64,000 bases of DNA from Chryseobacterium sp. W4I1 (GCF_030816115.1 NZ_JAUSXQ010000001.1:2604001-2668000), one strand, 5' to 3'; positions 26,133-35,611 are shown, counted from the stretch's first letter. The notes: generated from the letters alone by a model not told the origin. Numbers and translations: made by a program.

Positions 26133-27287
26133 TTATACTTTCTCTGATTCTTTACGAACAGAGAAGCAATAGGCAATGATACTGAAAGGCAGGCAAGCAG
26201 CCAAATAAGTCGTTGAAAAAAGATTATGCTGAAAACCATATCCGAAAAGGAGATATTTTTCCAGTACAAAGCTTAACATAACAAGGAAAACAATAAAGGT
26301 TGAAAAAGTAAACACATCGCTTATTTTTTTGACATAAAAAGATATAAATACAGCTGCAGCTGCAAAAAATAACATGACGAACTTATTGCTTTGTCCCTGA
26401 AGATTCAACGGATTATATTGCACAATGTATTCTAAATTCTTGGCTGGTAAAAGAACAGTTATAAGCAATATACATACTGTTATTATAAAGGTAATTACCG
26501 TTTTTATTTTACGGTCTGCACTTGTGGCTAAAAAGGGTTTCAGTAAAAAAATAATCAGTGGGATTACGGCAACACTTCGGGTGAGGCATAAAATTCCCAG
26601 ACATATCCCTAACAATATTGGTCTTTGAAAGTAATTATTTTTAAATTTACTATGCCAGAATAGGATAAATGCAGCTACAAAAATAAAAGATGAAATAAAA
26701 TCACTCTTGCACACAGTTTCATAAATATAAGATAGGGATATCCCAAACATTGCTATTGCCATGAACCTTATCAAATTACTTTTAAATTCAAGCAGAACAG
26801 TGTAGGAAAAAAGTAAAAAAGCTGCTACCTGAAGGTAACCTACATTACCTAAAAGATAAAAAGGCAAAGCAAGCAGTAACTGACCGGGAAAATATGAAGA
26901 TAAGTTTCCCATAAAATTACGGGTATCATAAATGTACTTTCCGTGGATCCAGTACTCCGACGAAAAATTCAATGTCTGCCAACGATCTATATTCAATTGG
27001 TACGGATCTTTTAAGATATGGCACAAAGCAGTATAACCAACTGTCAGAACACCGATCAAAGAGTATACAAATATTATATTTATTTTCTTTTGCAATATTT
27101 GATTCTTTCTCAGAAAAAATATGAAACCATGTAAAGCGATAAATGCTATTATTAAGATACTGATCGGAATAACTGATTGTCTGATTCCATATTTTGTAAG
27201 GAACAAGAAATTAATCACAAAATAAACAGCAAAGAGTATTAAACTGTTTGCCCGTCCGCTTTTGATATAATTTAAAATCTTATTCAT
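26133..27287 (-). CDS. Multi-pass membrane protein, possibly GT-C-like
   Basis: 384 residues with about ten helices. A large loop after helix three or four, 'YQLNIDRWQTLNFSSEYWIHGKYIYDTRNFMGNLSSYFPGQLLL', with an Asp early in it, resembles the first periplasmic loop of lipid-linked glycosyltransferases; this is suggestive only. It starts 9 bases after the tatD stop and precedes a second membrane protein by 34 bases, so the three share a likely transcript. Confidence 0.6.
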   Translation of the reverse strand: MNKILNYIKSGRANSLILFAVYFVINFLFLTKYGIRQSVIPISILIIAFIALHGFIFFLRKNQILQKKINIIFVYSLIGVLTVGYTALCHILKDPYQLNIDRWQTLNFSSEYWIHGKYIYDTRNFMGNLSSYFPGQLLLALPFYLLGNVGYLQVAAFLLFSYTVLLEFKSNLIRFMAIAMFGISLSYIYETVCKSDFISSFIFVAAFILFWHSKFKNNYFQRPILLGICLGILCLTRSVAVIPLIIFLLKPFLATSADRKIKTVITFIITVCILLITVLLPAKNLEYIVQYNPLNLQGQSNKFVMLFFAAAAVFISFYVKKISDVFTFSTFIVFLVMLSFVLEKYLLFGYGFQHNLFSTTYLAACLPFSIIAYCFSVRKESEKV

Positions 27288-27296
27288 CTGAAAGGC

Positions 27297-28061
27297 TTAT
27301 TTTCCAAAAATCCTCATTGCATTTTCCGTAGTAATCCTGTCAATTTCAGAAAAGTCTTTTCCAAAGATATTCACTAGTTTCCCCGCTACCAGGTCCAGAT
27401 ATGAGCTTTCATTTCTTTTACCTCTGTGAGGAACCGGAGCCAGGTAAGGAGAATCCGTTTCCAGAACAATCTTATCCAACGGAATTTCGTGCAGAAACTG
27501 GTCTATTTTCCCATTTTTAAACGTTACCACACCTCCAATTCCCAATAAAAAATTGAGATCAATCGCATGTTTAGCCTGTTCCAGATCTCCGGAAAAACAA
27601 TGGAAAATACCGCGAAGTTTGGGGTGTTTTTTTCTTTCCAGAACTTCAAATGTTTCATCAAAGCTTTCTCTTGTATGAATAACAATAGGAAGATCTTTTT
27701 CGATAGCCCAGTCGATCTGCTGTTCAAAAGCTTTTACCTGAATATCTAATGTCGTTTTATCCCAGTAAAGATCAATCCCGATCTCTCCTATCGCAGGGAA
27801 ATCTCTTTCATCGAGATAATTTTTCACGATTTCAAGTTCTTTTTCCCAGGATTCAGGTTTTACGTAGCATGGATGAAGTCCCATCATAGAAATAATTTGT
27901 CCGGGATATTCTGCCTCCAGCTGAAGCATTTTGCCGTGGGATTCTGAATCTATGGCAGGAAGATAAAATTTTGTAATTCCTTTATCAACTGCTCTTTGTA
28001 TCGCCTCTTTTCGGTCTTCATCAAACTCTTCTGCGTATAAATGGGTATGTGTATCAATCAT
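27297..28061 (-). CDS. tatD: TatD-family metal-dependent hydrolase (DNase)
   Basis: 254 residues. Metal-site residues are visible in order: 'MIDTHTHLYAEEFDEDR' (His5, His7), 'AIGEIGIDLYWD' (Glu), 'IVIHTRESFDETF', 'GIFHCFSGD', and 'VLETDSPYLAPVPHRGKRNE'. TatD proteins are DNases/nucleases of the amidohydrolase fold. It starts four bases after the stop of the DUF4269 gene. Confidence 0.93.
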   Translation of the reverse strand: MIDTHTHLYAEEFDEDRKEAIQRAVDKGITKFYLPAIDSESHGKMLQLEAEYPGQIISMMGLHPCYVKPESWEKELEIVKNYLDERDFPAIGEIGIDLYWDKTTLDIQVKAFEQQIDWAIEKDLPIVIHTRESFDETFEVLERKKHPKLRGIFHCFSGDLEQAKHAIDLNFLLGIGGVVTFKNGKIDQFLHEIPLDKIVLETDSPYLAPVPHRGKRNESSYLDLVAGKLVNIFGKDFSEIDRITTENAMRIFGK

Positions 28062-28065
28062 TTTC

Positions 28066-28593
28066 TTAAAATTTTAATAGGTCTTCATAAGGATTTTTCA
28101 GTTCCATCAGCAATCCGAAAGCCGGTTCTGTTTTGATTCCCTGTCTTTTCAGTTCTATTATTCTATGTTTAAAATCTTCTCCTTTTTCCTGTAATATTCT
28201 GTACTCTGCCATCATATGTCGGTAAGCATTCTGTTGAACTGGTGACCTATTCTGTCCGAAAATCTCTATGGGGAATTCTTCCAGCATAAAATTTAGAACG
28301 ATACTTTTTTCTTCGTTAATGATGACATTCTCAACTTTTACGTCAACATCTGAAGGTATCAAACGGCTAAAGCTAATATCATCCAGAAAATCTTCTCTAA
28401 ATTCCAGATCCACTTCACAGATAATATCCAGATCGCTGCCTTCAATATCAATTTCAAGAGGAATAGTTCCTGCCAAAACCGGAGAATAGGACTTTAGTTT
28501 TTCAAAGACCTGGTATTTCTGAAGAACTTCATATGCTCTTTTCTGCCTTTCATTGCCGGATTTCAAATAATCAAGTTTTGTGAAATCAATCAT
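28066..28593 (-). CDS. DUF4269 nucleotidyltransferase-like protein
   Basis: 175 residues. 'LAGTIPLEIDIEGSDLDIICEVD' looks like a nucleotidyltransferase G-[ST]-x(n)-D-x-D pocket (here Gly-Ser-Asp-Leu-Asp), and 'VNAYRHMMAEYRILQEKG' near the end matches the DUF4269 family. Its start overlaps the GSCFA stop by eight bases. Catalytic activity has not been shown for the family as far as I know. Confidence 0.8.
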   Translation of the reverse strand: MIDFTKLDYLKSGNERQKRAYEVLQKYQVFEKLKSYSPVLAGTIPLEIDIEGSDLDIICEVDLEFREDFLDDISFSRLIPSDVDVKVENVIINEEKSIVLNFMLEEFPIEIFGQNRSPVQQNAYRHMMAEYRILQEKGEDFKHRIIELKRQGIKTEPAFGLLMELKNPYEDLLKF

Positions 28594-29545
28594 TTAAGAA
28601 TATTTTATGCCTCACTTTTTCCCTTTGAAGTTCAATTCTTTCGTTTAATTTTTGTCTAAACTCAATATACTTTGGATCTTTTTCGTCTTCCGTTCTATGT
28701 TCCAGTGCTTTATTGATCTTGAAATTTTCTTTGATGAAACTTTTTGTCTCATCTGAAAAATAGGCCTCCCCGAACTTATCAAAAATATAACTGACAGCCT
28801 GTGAAGTCGGATGTATCATATCTTCTTTATAAAAACGGTAATCACGGAGATCATCCATCAGGATTTCATAAACAGGCAGATAATAACAGTTTTCCAGCTG
28901 TAAAAGAGCTTCATGCACGGCTGTGATCAGTTTGGATTTGCTCAGTTGATTTTCTATCATTCCATCCTTCGTATGACGTACCGGAGAAACAGTAAACAGG
29001 ATCTGTACATCATCACGACAGATATCTTTCAGGTTCAAAACCGTATTGTAAATAGAGTCTGTAAGCTCCTGGTGGGAGAGCAGTCTTTTTTCAAAAAACT
29101 TCTGCGGGATTTTATGGCAGTTCGCAGCCAGTTTTTTCTTTGGAATAAATTCATAAATAAAAGAAGTTCCATAGGTAATAATCACCCAGTTAGTCTCCTG
29201 CAGGAACCTGTTTCCTTCTTCTATTCCGGCATTGATCTTATTCAGAGCTTGATGGATAAACCTCCTGTCAAAGCTGCTGTGATGATCCAGCGAGATAAAT
29301 TCCTCATTAAAAGTGATCAGTTCATCTTCTGTGTAAAACTCAGAATCATGAAGTCTTTTAACGGCATTGCTGATCGAAAAAGGATTAAAAATAGTTCCGA
29401 AAGGATTATTCACCGTCTGCAGCTGTCCCAGACCCAGCAGATCGGTCATTTCCGAAGCAAAACAAGATCCTATTGAAAATATTTTATCTTCAATATTGAT
29501 CTTTTTTTCCGATATTGGAATGTCTACTTCAGTTCTGAATTTCAT
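28586..29545 (-). CDS. GSCFA-domain protein (GDSL/SGNH-like hydrolase)
   Basis: 319 residues. 'IFSIGSCFASEMTDLLG' carries the name-giving Gly-Ser-Cys-Phe-Ala block with the nucleophile Ser, 'VITYGTSFIYEF' and 'FTVSPVRHTKDGM' follow, and 'MIHPTSQAVSYIF' supplies the Asp/His pair of SGNH hydrolases. Such proteins may remove acyl groups from polysaccharides, but the substrate is open. First gene of the GSCFA-DUF4269-tatD-membrane protein run. Confidence 0.88.
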   Translation of the reverse strand: MKFRTEVDIPISEKKINIEDKIFSIGSCFASEMTDLLGLGQLQTVNNPFGTIFNPFSISNAVKRLHDSEFYTEDELITFNEEFISLDHHSSFDRRFIHQALNKINAGIEEGNRFLQETNWVIITYGTSFIYEFIPKKKLAANCHKIPQKFFEKRLLSHQELTDSIYNTVLNLKDICRDDVQILFTVSPVRHTKDGMIENQLSKSKLITAVHEALLQLENCYYLPVYEILMDDLRDYRFYKEDMIHPTSQAVSYIFDKFGEAYFSDETKSFIKENFKINKALEHRTEDEKDPKYIEFRQKLNERIELQREKVRHKIFLND

Positions 29546-29601
29546 TTTTTAAAGTAACAGGTAGCAGATAATAGGCAGCAGGCCAAAATCTGTAACCTTA
29601 T

Positions 29602-30573
29602 TTAGCTTTCTCTTCTTAACAGATAATTTGCCAGTTCAGCGAAAGGTTTTTTCTTATCTTCCGGGATATTGATCTTTTCAAGATAGCTCTGTCCGATCTC
29701 ATTGTGTTTTTGGATCAGACGTAATGCTTTCTCATCAACTTTTGTTCTTCTGAAGATCTTTTCAACACCGTATACTTTATCAATATTATCGGTCTTTTTA
29801 CCGTACCAGTGGTCCAGTTCTCTTCTTTCTTCGTCCGTAGCATGTTCTCTCGCTAAAAGATAAAGAATGGTTTTTTTGTTTTCATAAATATCTCCGGCAT
29901 GCTTTTTCCCGAATTGTGCCTGATCTCCGAATACATCCAGGTAATCATCCATGATCTGGAAAGCAATACCGATATGTTTTCCGAAATTGAAAATAGCTTT
30001 GGCATCTTTAAAATTGGCTCTTGCAATCAACGCTCCTATTTCAAATGAAGATGCGCTCAGAACACCCGTTTTATAAGTAATCATTCTGATATAGTCATCA
30101 TAGGTCACATCTTCCTGAGTTTCAAAATTGATATCGTACTGTTGTCCTTCACACAGAAGCAGTCCGGTATGGGTAAATATCCTGATACAAGCCTTGAAAA
30201 TTTCAGGCTCCAGGTCTTCAAAAAACTTATACGCTTTCAGCATCAGTCCGTCTCCGGAAAGGATACCAACATTGATCCCGTGAAGGGTATGGATAGTAGG
30301 CTTATTTCTTCTCAAAGGTGCTTCATCCATAATATCATCATGGATAAGGGTAAAATTGTGGAAAAATTCGATCGCCAGAGCAGGTTTTATAGCCTGCTTA
30401 AGATCTCCGCCAAACAGGTCACAGGCCATCAGCACCATAATAGGACGAAGACGTTTCCCACCATGAGAAATGATATAATTCATCGGGTCATAGAGTTCTG
30501 CCGGTTTGTCTTTAAAAGTATACTTATTGATGGCGTCAGCAACGATCTGCTGGTATCTGTCTAAAAATTCCAT
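29602..30573 (-). CDS. Polyprenyl (isoprenyl) diphosphate synthase
   Basis: 323 residues. The two Asp-rich motifs of trans-prenyltransferases are 'IHDDIMDEAPLRRNKPTIH' and 'MDDYLDVFGD'; 'HGGKRLRPIMVLMACDLFGG' is the IPP-binding region. It builds a polyprenyl chain for quinones or carotenoids; the chain length cannot be read. Isopentenyl diphosphate would come from the mevalonate route, whose mvaD is at 35.6 kb. Its own promoter lies upstream. Confidence 0.92.
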   Translation of the reverse strand: MEFLDRYQQIVADAINKYTFKDKPAELYDPMNYIISHGGKRLRPIMVLMACDLFGGDLKQAIKPALAIEFFHNFTLIHDDIMDEAPLRRNKPTIHTLHGINVGILSGDGLMLKAYKFFEDLEPEIFKACIRIFTHTGLLLCEGQQYDINFETQEDVTYDDYIRMITYKTGVLSASSFEIGALIARANFKDAKAIFNFGKHIGIAFQIMDDYLDVFGDQAQFGKKHAGDIYENKKTILYLLAREHATDEERRELDHWYGKKTDNIDKVYGVEKIFRRTKVDEKALRLIQKHNEIGQSYLEKINIPEDKKKPFAELANYLLRRES

Positions 30574-30591
30574 AAAATCTTATAATTTGAA

Positions 30592-30626
30592 CAAAAATAC
30601 AATTTTTCGAGGCTTTATAAAACAAA
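30592..30626 (-). promoter_or_regulatory. Promoter of the polyprenyl synthase gene
   Basis: On the minus strand TATTTTTG (30599-30592) follows TTTG (30626-30623) at 23 bases. The -33 box overlaps the edge of the upstream terminator at 30627. Confidence 0.5.
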
Positions 30627-30652
30627 AAACTTTGCCCGGAAGGACAAAGTTT
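30627..30652 (-). terminator. Terminator after the PiT transporter gene
   Basis: Stem of 8 bp (30627-30634 with 30645-30652). Read on the minus strand it is followed by TTTTGTTTT. Confidence 0.7.
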
Positions 30653-30675
30653 ATATTATAATTTTAAGTTTTATC

Positions 30676-31818
30676 TTAAGTTAGAAATGTTACTGCCAGA
30701 TAAGTAATAGCCGCAACAATTGCTGAAATAGGAATCGTTAATACCCAAGCCCAAAGAAGACTTACAGTAATTCCCCATCTCACGGCGGAAATTCTTTTCG
30801 TTAATCCTACCCCAATGATAGAACCTGTAATCGTATGGGTTGTAGATACAGGAATACTAAGCTGGTCTGTAATGAAAAGCGTGATCGCTCCTGCTGTTTC
30901 AGCACTTACTCCTTCTAACGGAGTTACTTTTGTAATCTTTGTCCCCATGGTTTTGATGATCTTCCAACCACCACTCATAGTTCCTAAACCAATTGCAAGG
31001 AATGATACTAGAGGAACCCAAAGATAATGCTGTGCGAAGTAGTCAAAACGGCCTGCTGAAGGTATATTTAGGTACACAGGATCATGCAGCATTTCCACAT
31101 GATAATAGATCAGGGCCGCACCAATAATCCCCATTACTTTCTGAGCATCATTCAGACCGTGTCCTACACTGAAAAGTGCTGAAGATACAAGCTGTAATCT
31201 TTTAAAAGATTTGTCTGCTTTGTACGGGTTTGATCTTTTATAGATGTGAACAATTATTAATGTAATAATGATAGATATAACCATTCCTATGATCGGGGCC
31301 ATAAAAATGAACAGGAAAATAGGAATTACTTTATCAAATTTCACTACACTTTGAGTCGTGAGTTGAAGAAAAGCCTGTTTTAATGTGTCAAATAATCCCA
31401 AATCCGGCTGTGCTGCCACTACATCATGGTAATCCAGCATAAAAGCATGCATCAGAGCAGCTCCTAAAAACCCTCCAATCAGGGTATGAGAAGATGAAGA
31501 CGGAATACCAAACCACCAAGTTAAAAGGTTCCAGGCAATTGCTGCCAGAAGTCCTGAAAATATAACCTCAAGGGTAATAAAATTTTCATTAACTGTTTTA
31601 GCAATAGTATTTCCTATCCTGAATTCACCTATCACATAGGCGGCTAAAAAGAACGCAGCAAAATTCCAGAGAGCAGCCCAAAGTACGGCCTGGAAAGGTG
31701 TTAAAACTTTTGTAGAAACAATCGTCGCAATAGAGTTGGCCGCATCATGAAAACCATTAATATAATCGAAAATTAAAGCCAAAGCAATAATAACCGTAAG
31801 TAAAATCGGAAATTCCAT
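30676..31818 (-). CDS. PiT-family inorganic phosphate transporter
   Basis: 380 residues. The duplicated signature is visible: 'YINGFHDAANSIATIVST' at the N-terminus and 'SVGHGLNDAQKVMGIIGAAL' in the second half, both with Gly-x-Asn/His-Asp. About ten membrane helices. It takes up phosphate (probably with a proton or cation). The DUF47/PhoU-like gene immediately upstream (19 bases) is a typical partner. Confidence 0.93.
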   Translation of the reverse strand: MEFPILLTVIIALALIFDYINGFHDAANSIATIVSTKVLTPFQAVLWAALWNFAAFFLAAYVIGEFRIGNTIAKTVNENFITLEVIFSGLLAAIAWNLLTWWFGIPSSSSHTLIGGFLGAALMHAFMLDYHDVVAAQPDLGLFDTLKQAFLQLTTQSVVKFDKVIPIFLFIFMAPIIGMVISIIITLIIVHIYKRSNPYKADKSFKRLQLVSSALFSVGHGLNDAQKVMGIIGAALIYYHVEMLHDPVYLNIPSAGRFDYFAQHYLWVPLVSFLAIGLGTMSGGWKIIKTMGTKITKVTPLEGVSAETAGAITLFITDQLSIPVSTTHTITGSIIGVGLTKRISAVRWGITVSLLWAWVLTIPISAIVAAITYLAVTFLT

Positions 31819-31837
31819 TTTTGTTAGTTATAATTGT

Positions 31838-32476
31838 TTAAGCGTATTTAATCATGATGTTCTCAATCGTGTTGGCAACATCTTCTGCTTTGTCAGTTAC
31901 TATTTCAAGATAATTAAGTACAGATGAAACTTTGATGATATTAATAGCATCATTGGTTTCAAAAAGATCTACCATTGAATTGGAAAGCAGGTCATCTGCA
32001 ATGTTTTCAATAGAGTTTACTTTAATACAAGCTTCTTTCACCTGATCCATATTCTTGAAGCCTTTAAGATTTTTCATCGCATTTTGGATCTCAAGACATG
32101 CTTTGTGGATCAGAAGTGAGAAATCAGAATAAGCCTTCATTTCAGGCGATTTGTATAAGAAAATGTATTTTGTGGAAGCGTAGATATAATCTGCGATATC
32201 GTCCAGGCCAGTAGCCAGTGTGTGGATATCTTCACGGTCGAACGGTGTAATGAAGTTTTTTCCTAATTCAATGAAGATCTCATGCGTCAGTTCATCATTT
32301 TTGTGCTCATAGTCACTCATTCTTTTTAACATTGTATCATCGTTAAGATCGAAATCCTTGATACCGTTGTTAAAGTCTTCAGACATTGCAACTAAGTTTT
32401 CAGTTACTTTTTCAAAAAGTACAAAGAAAATTTTATCCTTCGGTTGAAAAGCGTGGAAAATATTACCAATTCCCAT
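31838..32476 (-). CDS. DUF47 (PhoU-like) phosphate-transport regulator
   Basis: 212 residues from ATG 32476 ('MGIGNIFHAFQPKDKIFFVLFEKV'), which fits the family's N-terminus; the longer frame from 32542 adds 22 unlikely residues. All-helical with the metal-site pattern 'EHKNDELTHEIFIELGKNFITPFDREDIHTLATGLDDIADYI' near the middle and a repeat of the layout in the second half. It likely controls the PiT transporter downstream. Confidence 0.9.
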   Translation of the reverse strand: MGIGNIFHAFQPKDKIFFVLFEKVTENLVAMSEDFNNGIKDFDLNDDTMLKRMSDYEHKNDELTHEIFIELGKNFITPFDREDIHTLATGLDDIADYIYASTKYIFLYKSPEMKAYSDFSLLIHKACLEIQNAMKNLKGFKNMDQVKEACIKVNSIENIADDLLSNSMVDLFETNDAINIIKVSSVLNYLEIVTDKAEDVANTIENIMIKYA

Positions 32477-32586
32477 TTTTATGTATTTATAATTTGAGTG
32501 CAAATTTCCTAAAAAAGGAGTTGCCCTGAAACTATATAACATTAAGTTTTGTTAACATTCGATTAACGCCTGATAATCAAATAAAA

Positions 32587-32607
32587 AAACCGGCTCAAAG
32601 CCGGTTT
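32587..32607 (-). terminator. Terminator after the DEAD-box helicase (32.6-34.4 kb)
   Basis: AAACCGGCT (32587-32595) pairs with AGCCGGTTT (32599-32607); on the minus strand it is followed by a T run. Confidence 0.8.
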
Positions 32608-32626
32608 ATATAGTCTAGAATGAGTA

Positions 32627-34351
32627 TTAATTTGCTTCTTCAGCTCTCATATCTTTTCCTTTGAATTTCATTGATGAAATATTATTCAAAAGCTCTCCTT
32701 TGAATGATTTTTCAATTTCAAAGAAAGAGAATTTCTCTAAAATTTCAATATCTCCAATTTCTGCTCTTTTTTTGCTTCCCCCTGCTGGTGAAGTAGCTTT
32801 ATTGATAATATCTAAAACATCAAGTTTTTTCAACTGATCTTTTTTCCCTAAGTTGAAGAAGAATCTTACCATGTTTTCATTCTTTCTTCTAGGTTTTCCG
32901 CCACGTTCTCTTCCACCATCTCTGCTGCCTCTTACGTCACGGTCTCCACGGTCACGATCTCTTCCTCTATCTCTGTCTCTGTCGCGTCCTCTGTCTCTTC
33001 TTGAAAAATCATCATCTCTGCTGCTCAGTTTCTGCTCAGTAAGATCATGCTTATCTTTGTAATAAAGGGCAAGGTCTTTTAACTGGAACTGTAATAGCTT
33101 GTGCACCAATTCTTCTTTTGTAAATGCACTCAGATCCGGAATCAGGCTGTCATTAAATTCAAAAATATCTTCCGAATGTTCCGTAAATAGTTTTTCAAAA
33201 ACACCTCCAACCTGAGCTTTGATAATTTCTTCTCCTGTTGGTATAAATTTCTCAACGATATCAATTTTCGTTGTAGATTTAATCTGTTTTAGCTTTCTGC
33301 TTTCTTCAGGCTTGATTAAAGCCATTGAAATACCATCTTTTCCTGCTCTACCAGTTCTTCCACTTCTGTGAACGAATACTTCCGGATCATCAGGTAATGA
33401 ATAATGGATAACGTGCGTTAAAGAGTTTACATCCAAACCTCTTGCGGCAACGTCAGTCGCTACAAGGATATCAATGTTTTTCAGTCTGAATTTCTTCATT
33501 ACCGTATCTCTTTGCGCCTGGGAAAGATCCCCGTGAAGTGCATCAGCTGCATAGCCATTCTGCATTAAGAAATCAGCAACCTCCTGAGTCTCCATTCTTG
33601 TTCTACAGAAAAGAATAGAATACTGGTTCGGGTTGGCGTCAATCAATCGCTTAAGAGCTTCTTTTTTCTGGCGGTATCCTACCACATAGTATTCATGCTT
33701 AATGTTCTTTTTAACCTCGTTAATAGAACCTACAGAAATACGGTGTGGATTGGTAAGATAATTTTTAGAAATTCTCTCCACTTCTTTATTCATCGTTGCC
33801 GAGAATAAGAAAGTCTGCTTTGTATCCGGTGTTTCTCTTAAAATTGTTTCCAACTCATCTTTGAAACCCATAGAAAGCATTTCATCAGCTTCATCTAAAA
33901 CTAACCAATGAATAGCCGAAAAGTCAAGTGCTTTTCTGTTGATAAGGTCAATTACTCTTCCAGGAGTACCCACAATAATCTGCGGCTTGTCCTTTAAAGA
34001 ACGAATCTGATCCATAATACTGCTTCCACCGTAAACCGCTGTGGTTTTGATGTCTTTCATGTACTTGGAGTAATTTTTTATGTCTTTAGAAATCTGAAGA
34101 CATAATTCCCGTGTCGGACAAAGCACCAAAAATTGGATTTTGCGACTCGTTTCGTCAATCATATCCAAAATCGGAAGCGAAAACGCTGCTGTTTTGCCTG
34201 TCCCTGTCTGCGCAAGTGCGATCAAATCGCGAATATCTGAAAGAATGAAAGGGATAGTCTGTTTTTGGATTTCTGTCGGGCTTTCGTAACCCAGTTCGCC
34301 AATAGCCTTAAGGATGTCAGGACTTAAATTGGTCTCCGTAAATAAATTCAT
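32627..34351 (-). CDS. DEAD-box RNA helicase with Arg-Asp-rich linker and DbpA-type RNA-binding domain
   Basis: 574 residues. Core domain (1-360) has 'SPTEIQKQTIP', '[11 protein letters not shown]', 'DEADEMLSMGF', 'SAT', 'VAARGLDVNS' and 'HRSGRTGRAG'. Residues about 455-490 are a low-complexity stretch of RDRGRDRD units; beyond it 'VRFFFNLGKKDQLKKLDVLDIIN' is a DbpA-like RNA-binding domain, as in DeaD/CsdA. It probably remodels structured RNA or helps ribosome assembly. A second DEAD-box gene lies at 23.6 kb. Confidence 0.92.
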   Translation of the reverse strand: MNLFTETNLSPDILKAIGELGYESPTEIQKQTIPFILSDIRDLIALAQTGTGKTAAFSLPILDMIDETSRKIQFLVLCPTRELCLQISKDIKNYSKYMKDIKTTAVYGGSSIMDQIRSLKDKPQIIVGTPGRVIDLINRKALDFSAIHWLVLDEADEMLSMGFKDELETILRETPDTKQTFLFSATMNKEVERISKNYLTNPHRISVGSINEVKKNIKHEYYVVGYRQKKEALKRLIDANPNQYSILFCRTRMETQEVADFLMQNGYAADALHGDLSQAQRDTVMKKFRLKNIDILVATDVAARGLDVNSLTHVIHYSLPDDPEVFVHRSGRTGRAGKDGISMALIKPEESRKLKQIKSTTKIDIVEKFIPTGEEIIKAQVGGVFEKLFTEHSEDIFEFNDSLIPDLSAFTKEELVHKLLQFQLKDLALYYKDKHDLTEQKLSSRDDDFSRRDRGRDRDRDRGRDRDRGDRDVRGSRDGGRERGGKPRRKNENMVRFFFNLGKKDQLKKLDVLDIINKATSPAGGSKKRAEIGDIEILEKFSFFEIEKSFKGELLNNISSMKFKGKDMRAEEAN

Positions 34352-34371
34352 TAAATATTTTAAAATTTTTG

Positions 34372-34379
34372 CAAAGATA
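34372..34379 (-). promoter_or_regulatory. -7 element for the DEAD-box helicase
   Basis: Minus-strand TATCTTTG, 21 bases from the start codon. Confidence 0.5.
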
Positions 34380-34713
34380 CAACAAATATTTGACTTGTTT
34401 TTGAATAAAGTTTGAAATATGTAAACTTTAATTCAGAATCCTTTAATATTTTTTTACATTTTAAAAAATTAAAGCCAAAAAAACATACCTTCTGTTAAAA
34501 ACATACTAAATATTGTTTTTTTTTATTAAAATGAATTGATTTTTTCTTTAATATTTATAAATTTAAAAAAAAGGACTACTAAACATATATTTTTCTTTTT
34601 TAATATTCTGATTATCATTTTTAAAATATTGGCACAGATAACCCTCTATCCTTCAAGATGAACACTGGAAAACTTTAACTAATTACGCTTTTTCAGATCT
34701 GAATAGTTTTATG

Positions 34714-34721
34714 TAACTTTG
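34714..34721 (+). promoter_or_regulatory. -7 element for the DUF2461 gene
   Basis: TAACTTTG, leaving a leader of about 125 bases before the ATG at 34852, longer than most here. Confidence 0.4.
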
Positions 34722-34851
34722 AGTGATTATCGTCTGATTTGTTGATAGGTTTAGGAAAATAAAATATATCGTCGATTATTGTTATTAAACACTCCAAACT
34801 TAGCCAACAACTCACAACCAATCAACGACCCATAACCCATAAAATAAAAAT

Positions 34852-35526
34852 ATGTCGGCCACGATTTCTTTAAAAACATTTGATTTCTTAAAAAAATTAA
34901 CCAAAAACAATAACCGCGAATGGTTTACAGAAAATAAAAGCCTTTATACAGAATCGCAGGAAAATGTCATTGCTTTTCTGGACGAACTGATTAAAGAAAT
35001 GGCAGAGTTTGATGAAGAGCTGGGAAAAATTGATGGTAAAAAAGCATTGTTCAGAATTTACCGTGACACAAGATTTTCGAAAGATAAAATACCTTACAAA
35101 ACGAATTTCGGGGCGTCTTTAGGAATGGGAAAAGGCAGCCAGAAAGGAGGATACTATCTTCATTTGGAACCTGAAAAATCTTTCCTGGCAGGAGGTATTT
35201 ACATGCCGGAATCTTCTGTACTGAAAAAGGTAAGAAAGGAAATTTCGTTGTATGGTGAAGATTTCCTAAAGATTATCAACCAGAAAGACTTTAAAAAACA
35301 TTTCCCCGAACTTGACCAGGATGACAGACTGAAAAAAATTCCTCAAGGATTTGAAAAGGAAGATCCAATGGGAGAATATTTAAAATTAAAAAACTTTATT
35401 GTGATTTACCATTTAAAAGATGAAGAAGTTTTAGATAAAAATGCTATAAAAAATATGACGAAAATCTTTAAAATCATGAAGCCTTTCAATGACTTCCTGA
35501 ACACCCCTATTTCATTAGATTTGTAA
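34852..35526 (+). CDS. DUF2461 domain-containing protein
   Basis: 224 residues. 'SLKTFDFLKKLTKNNNREWFTENKSLY', 'FRIYRDTRFSKDKIPYKTNFGASLGMG' and 'GGYYLHLEPEKSFLAGGIYMPESSVL' are typical of the DUF2461/TIGR02453 family, which is widespread in Bacteroidetes and of unknown function. Soluble, no signal peptide. Apparently monocistronic. Confidence 0.9.
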   Translation: MSATISLKTFDFLKKLTKNNNREWFTENKSLYTESQENVIAFLDELIKEMAEFDEELGKIDGKKALFRIYRDTRFSKDKIPYKTNFGASLGMGKGSQKGGYYLHLEPEKSFLAGGIYMPESSVLKKVRKEISLYGEDFLKIINQKDFKKHFPELDQDDRLKKIPQGFEKEDPMGEYLKLKNFIVIYHLKDEEVLDKNAIKNMTKIFKIMKPFNDFLNTPISLDL

Positions 35527-35611
35527 TTGATTTGATTTCAAACAAGATTATAGCTTACTCTGTGAATCTGCGAGAGCAAAATCCCACAGATTTCACAGGT
35601 ATTATATTTGC

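Larger units (their letters stand above)
34352..34851. other. 500-base AT-rich divergent spacer
   Basis: Between the helicase (minus) and DUF2461 (plus) genes I see no ORF with a credible start or codon pattern. It holds -7 elements CAAAGATA (34372-34379, minus-strand TATCTTTG) for the helicase and TAACTTTG (34714-34721) for DUF2461, plus long A and T runs. No hairpin repeat stands out. Confidence 0.5.

Noticed and set aside
24965..26269. Longer reading of the membrane protein from 26269
   Set aside because: It would run 137 bases into the upstream gene in another frame; an ATG with an AGGA upstream at 26098 fits better.
34352..34851. Short ORFs in the AT-rich spacer before DUF2461
   Set aside because: No frame has a good start, codon bias or conserved-looking peptide; A/T runs explain the openness.
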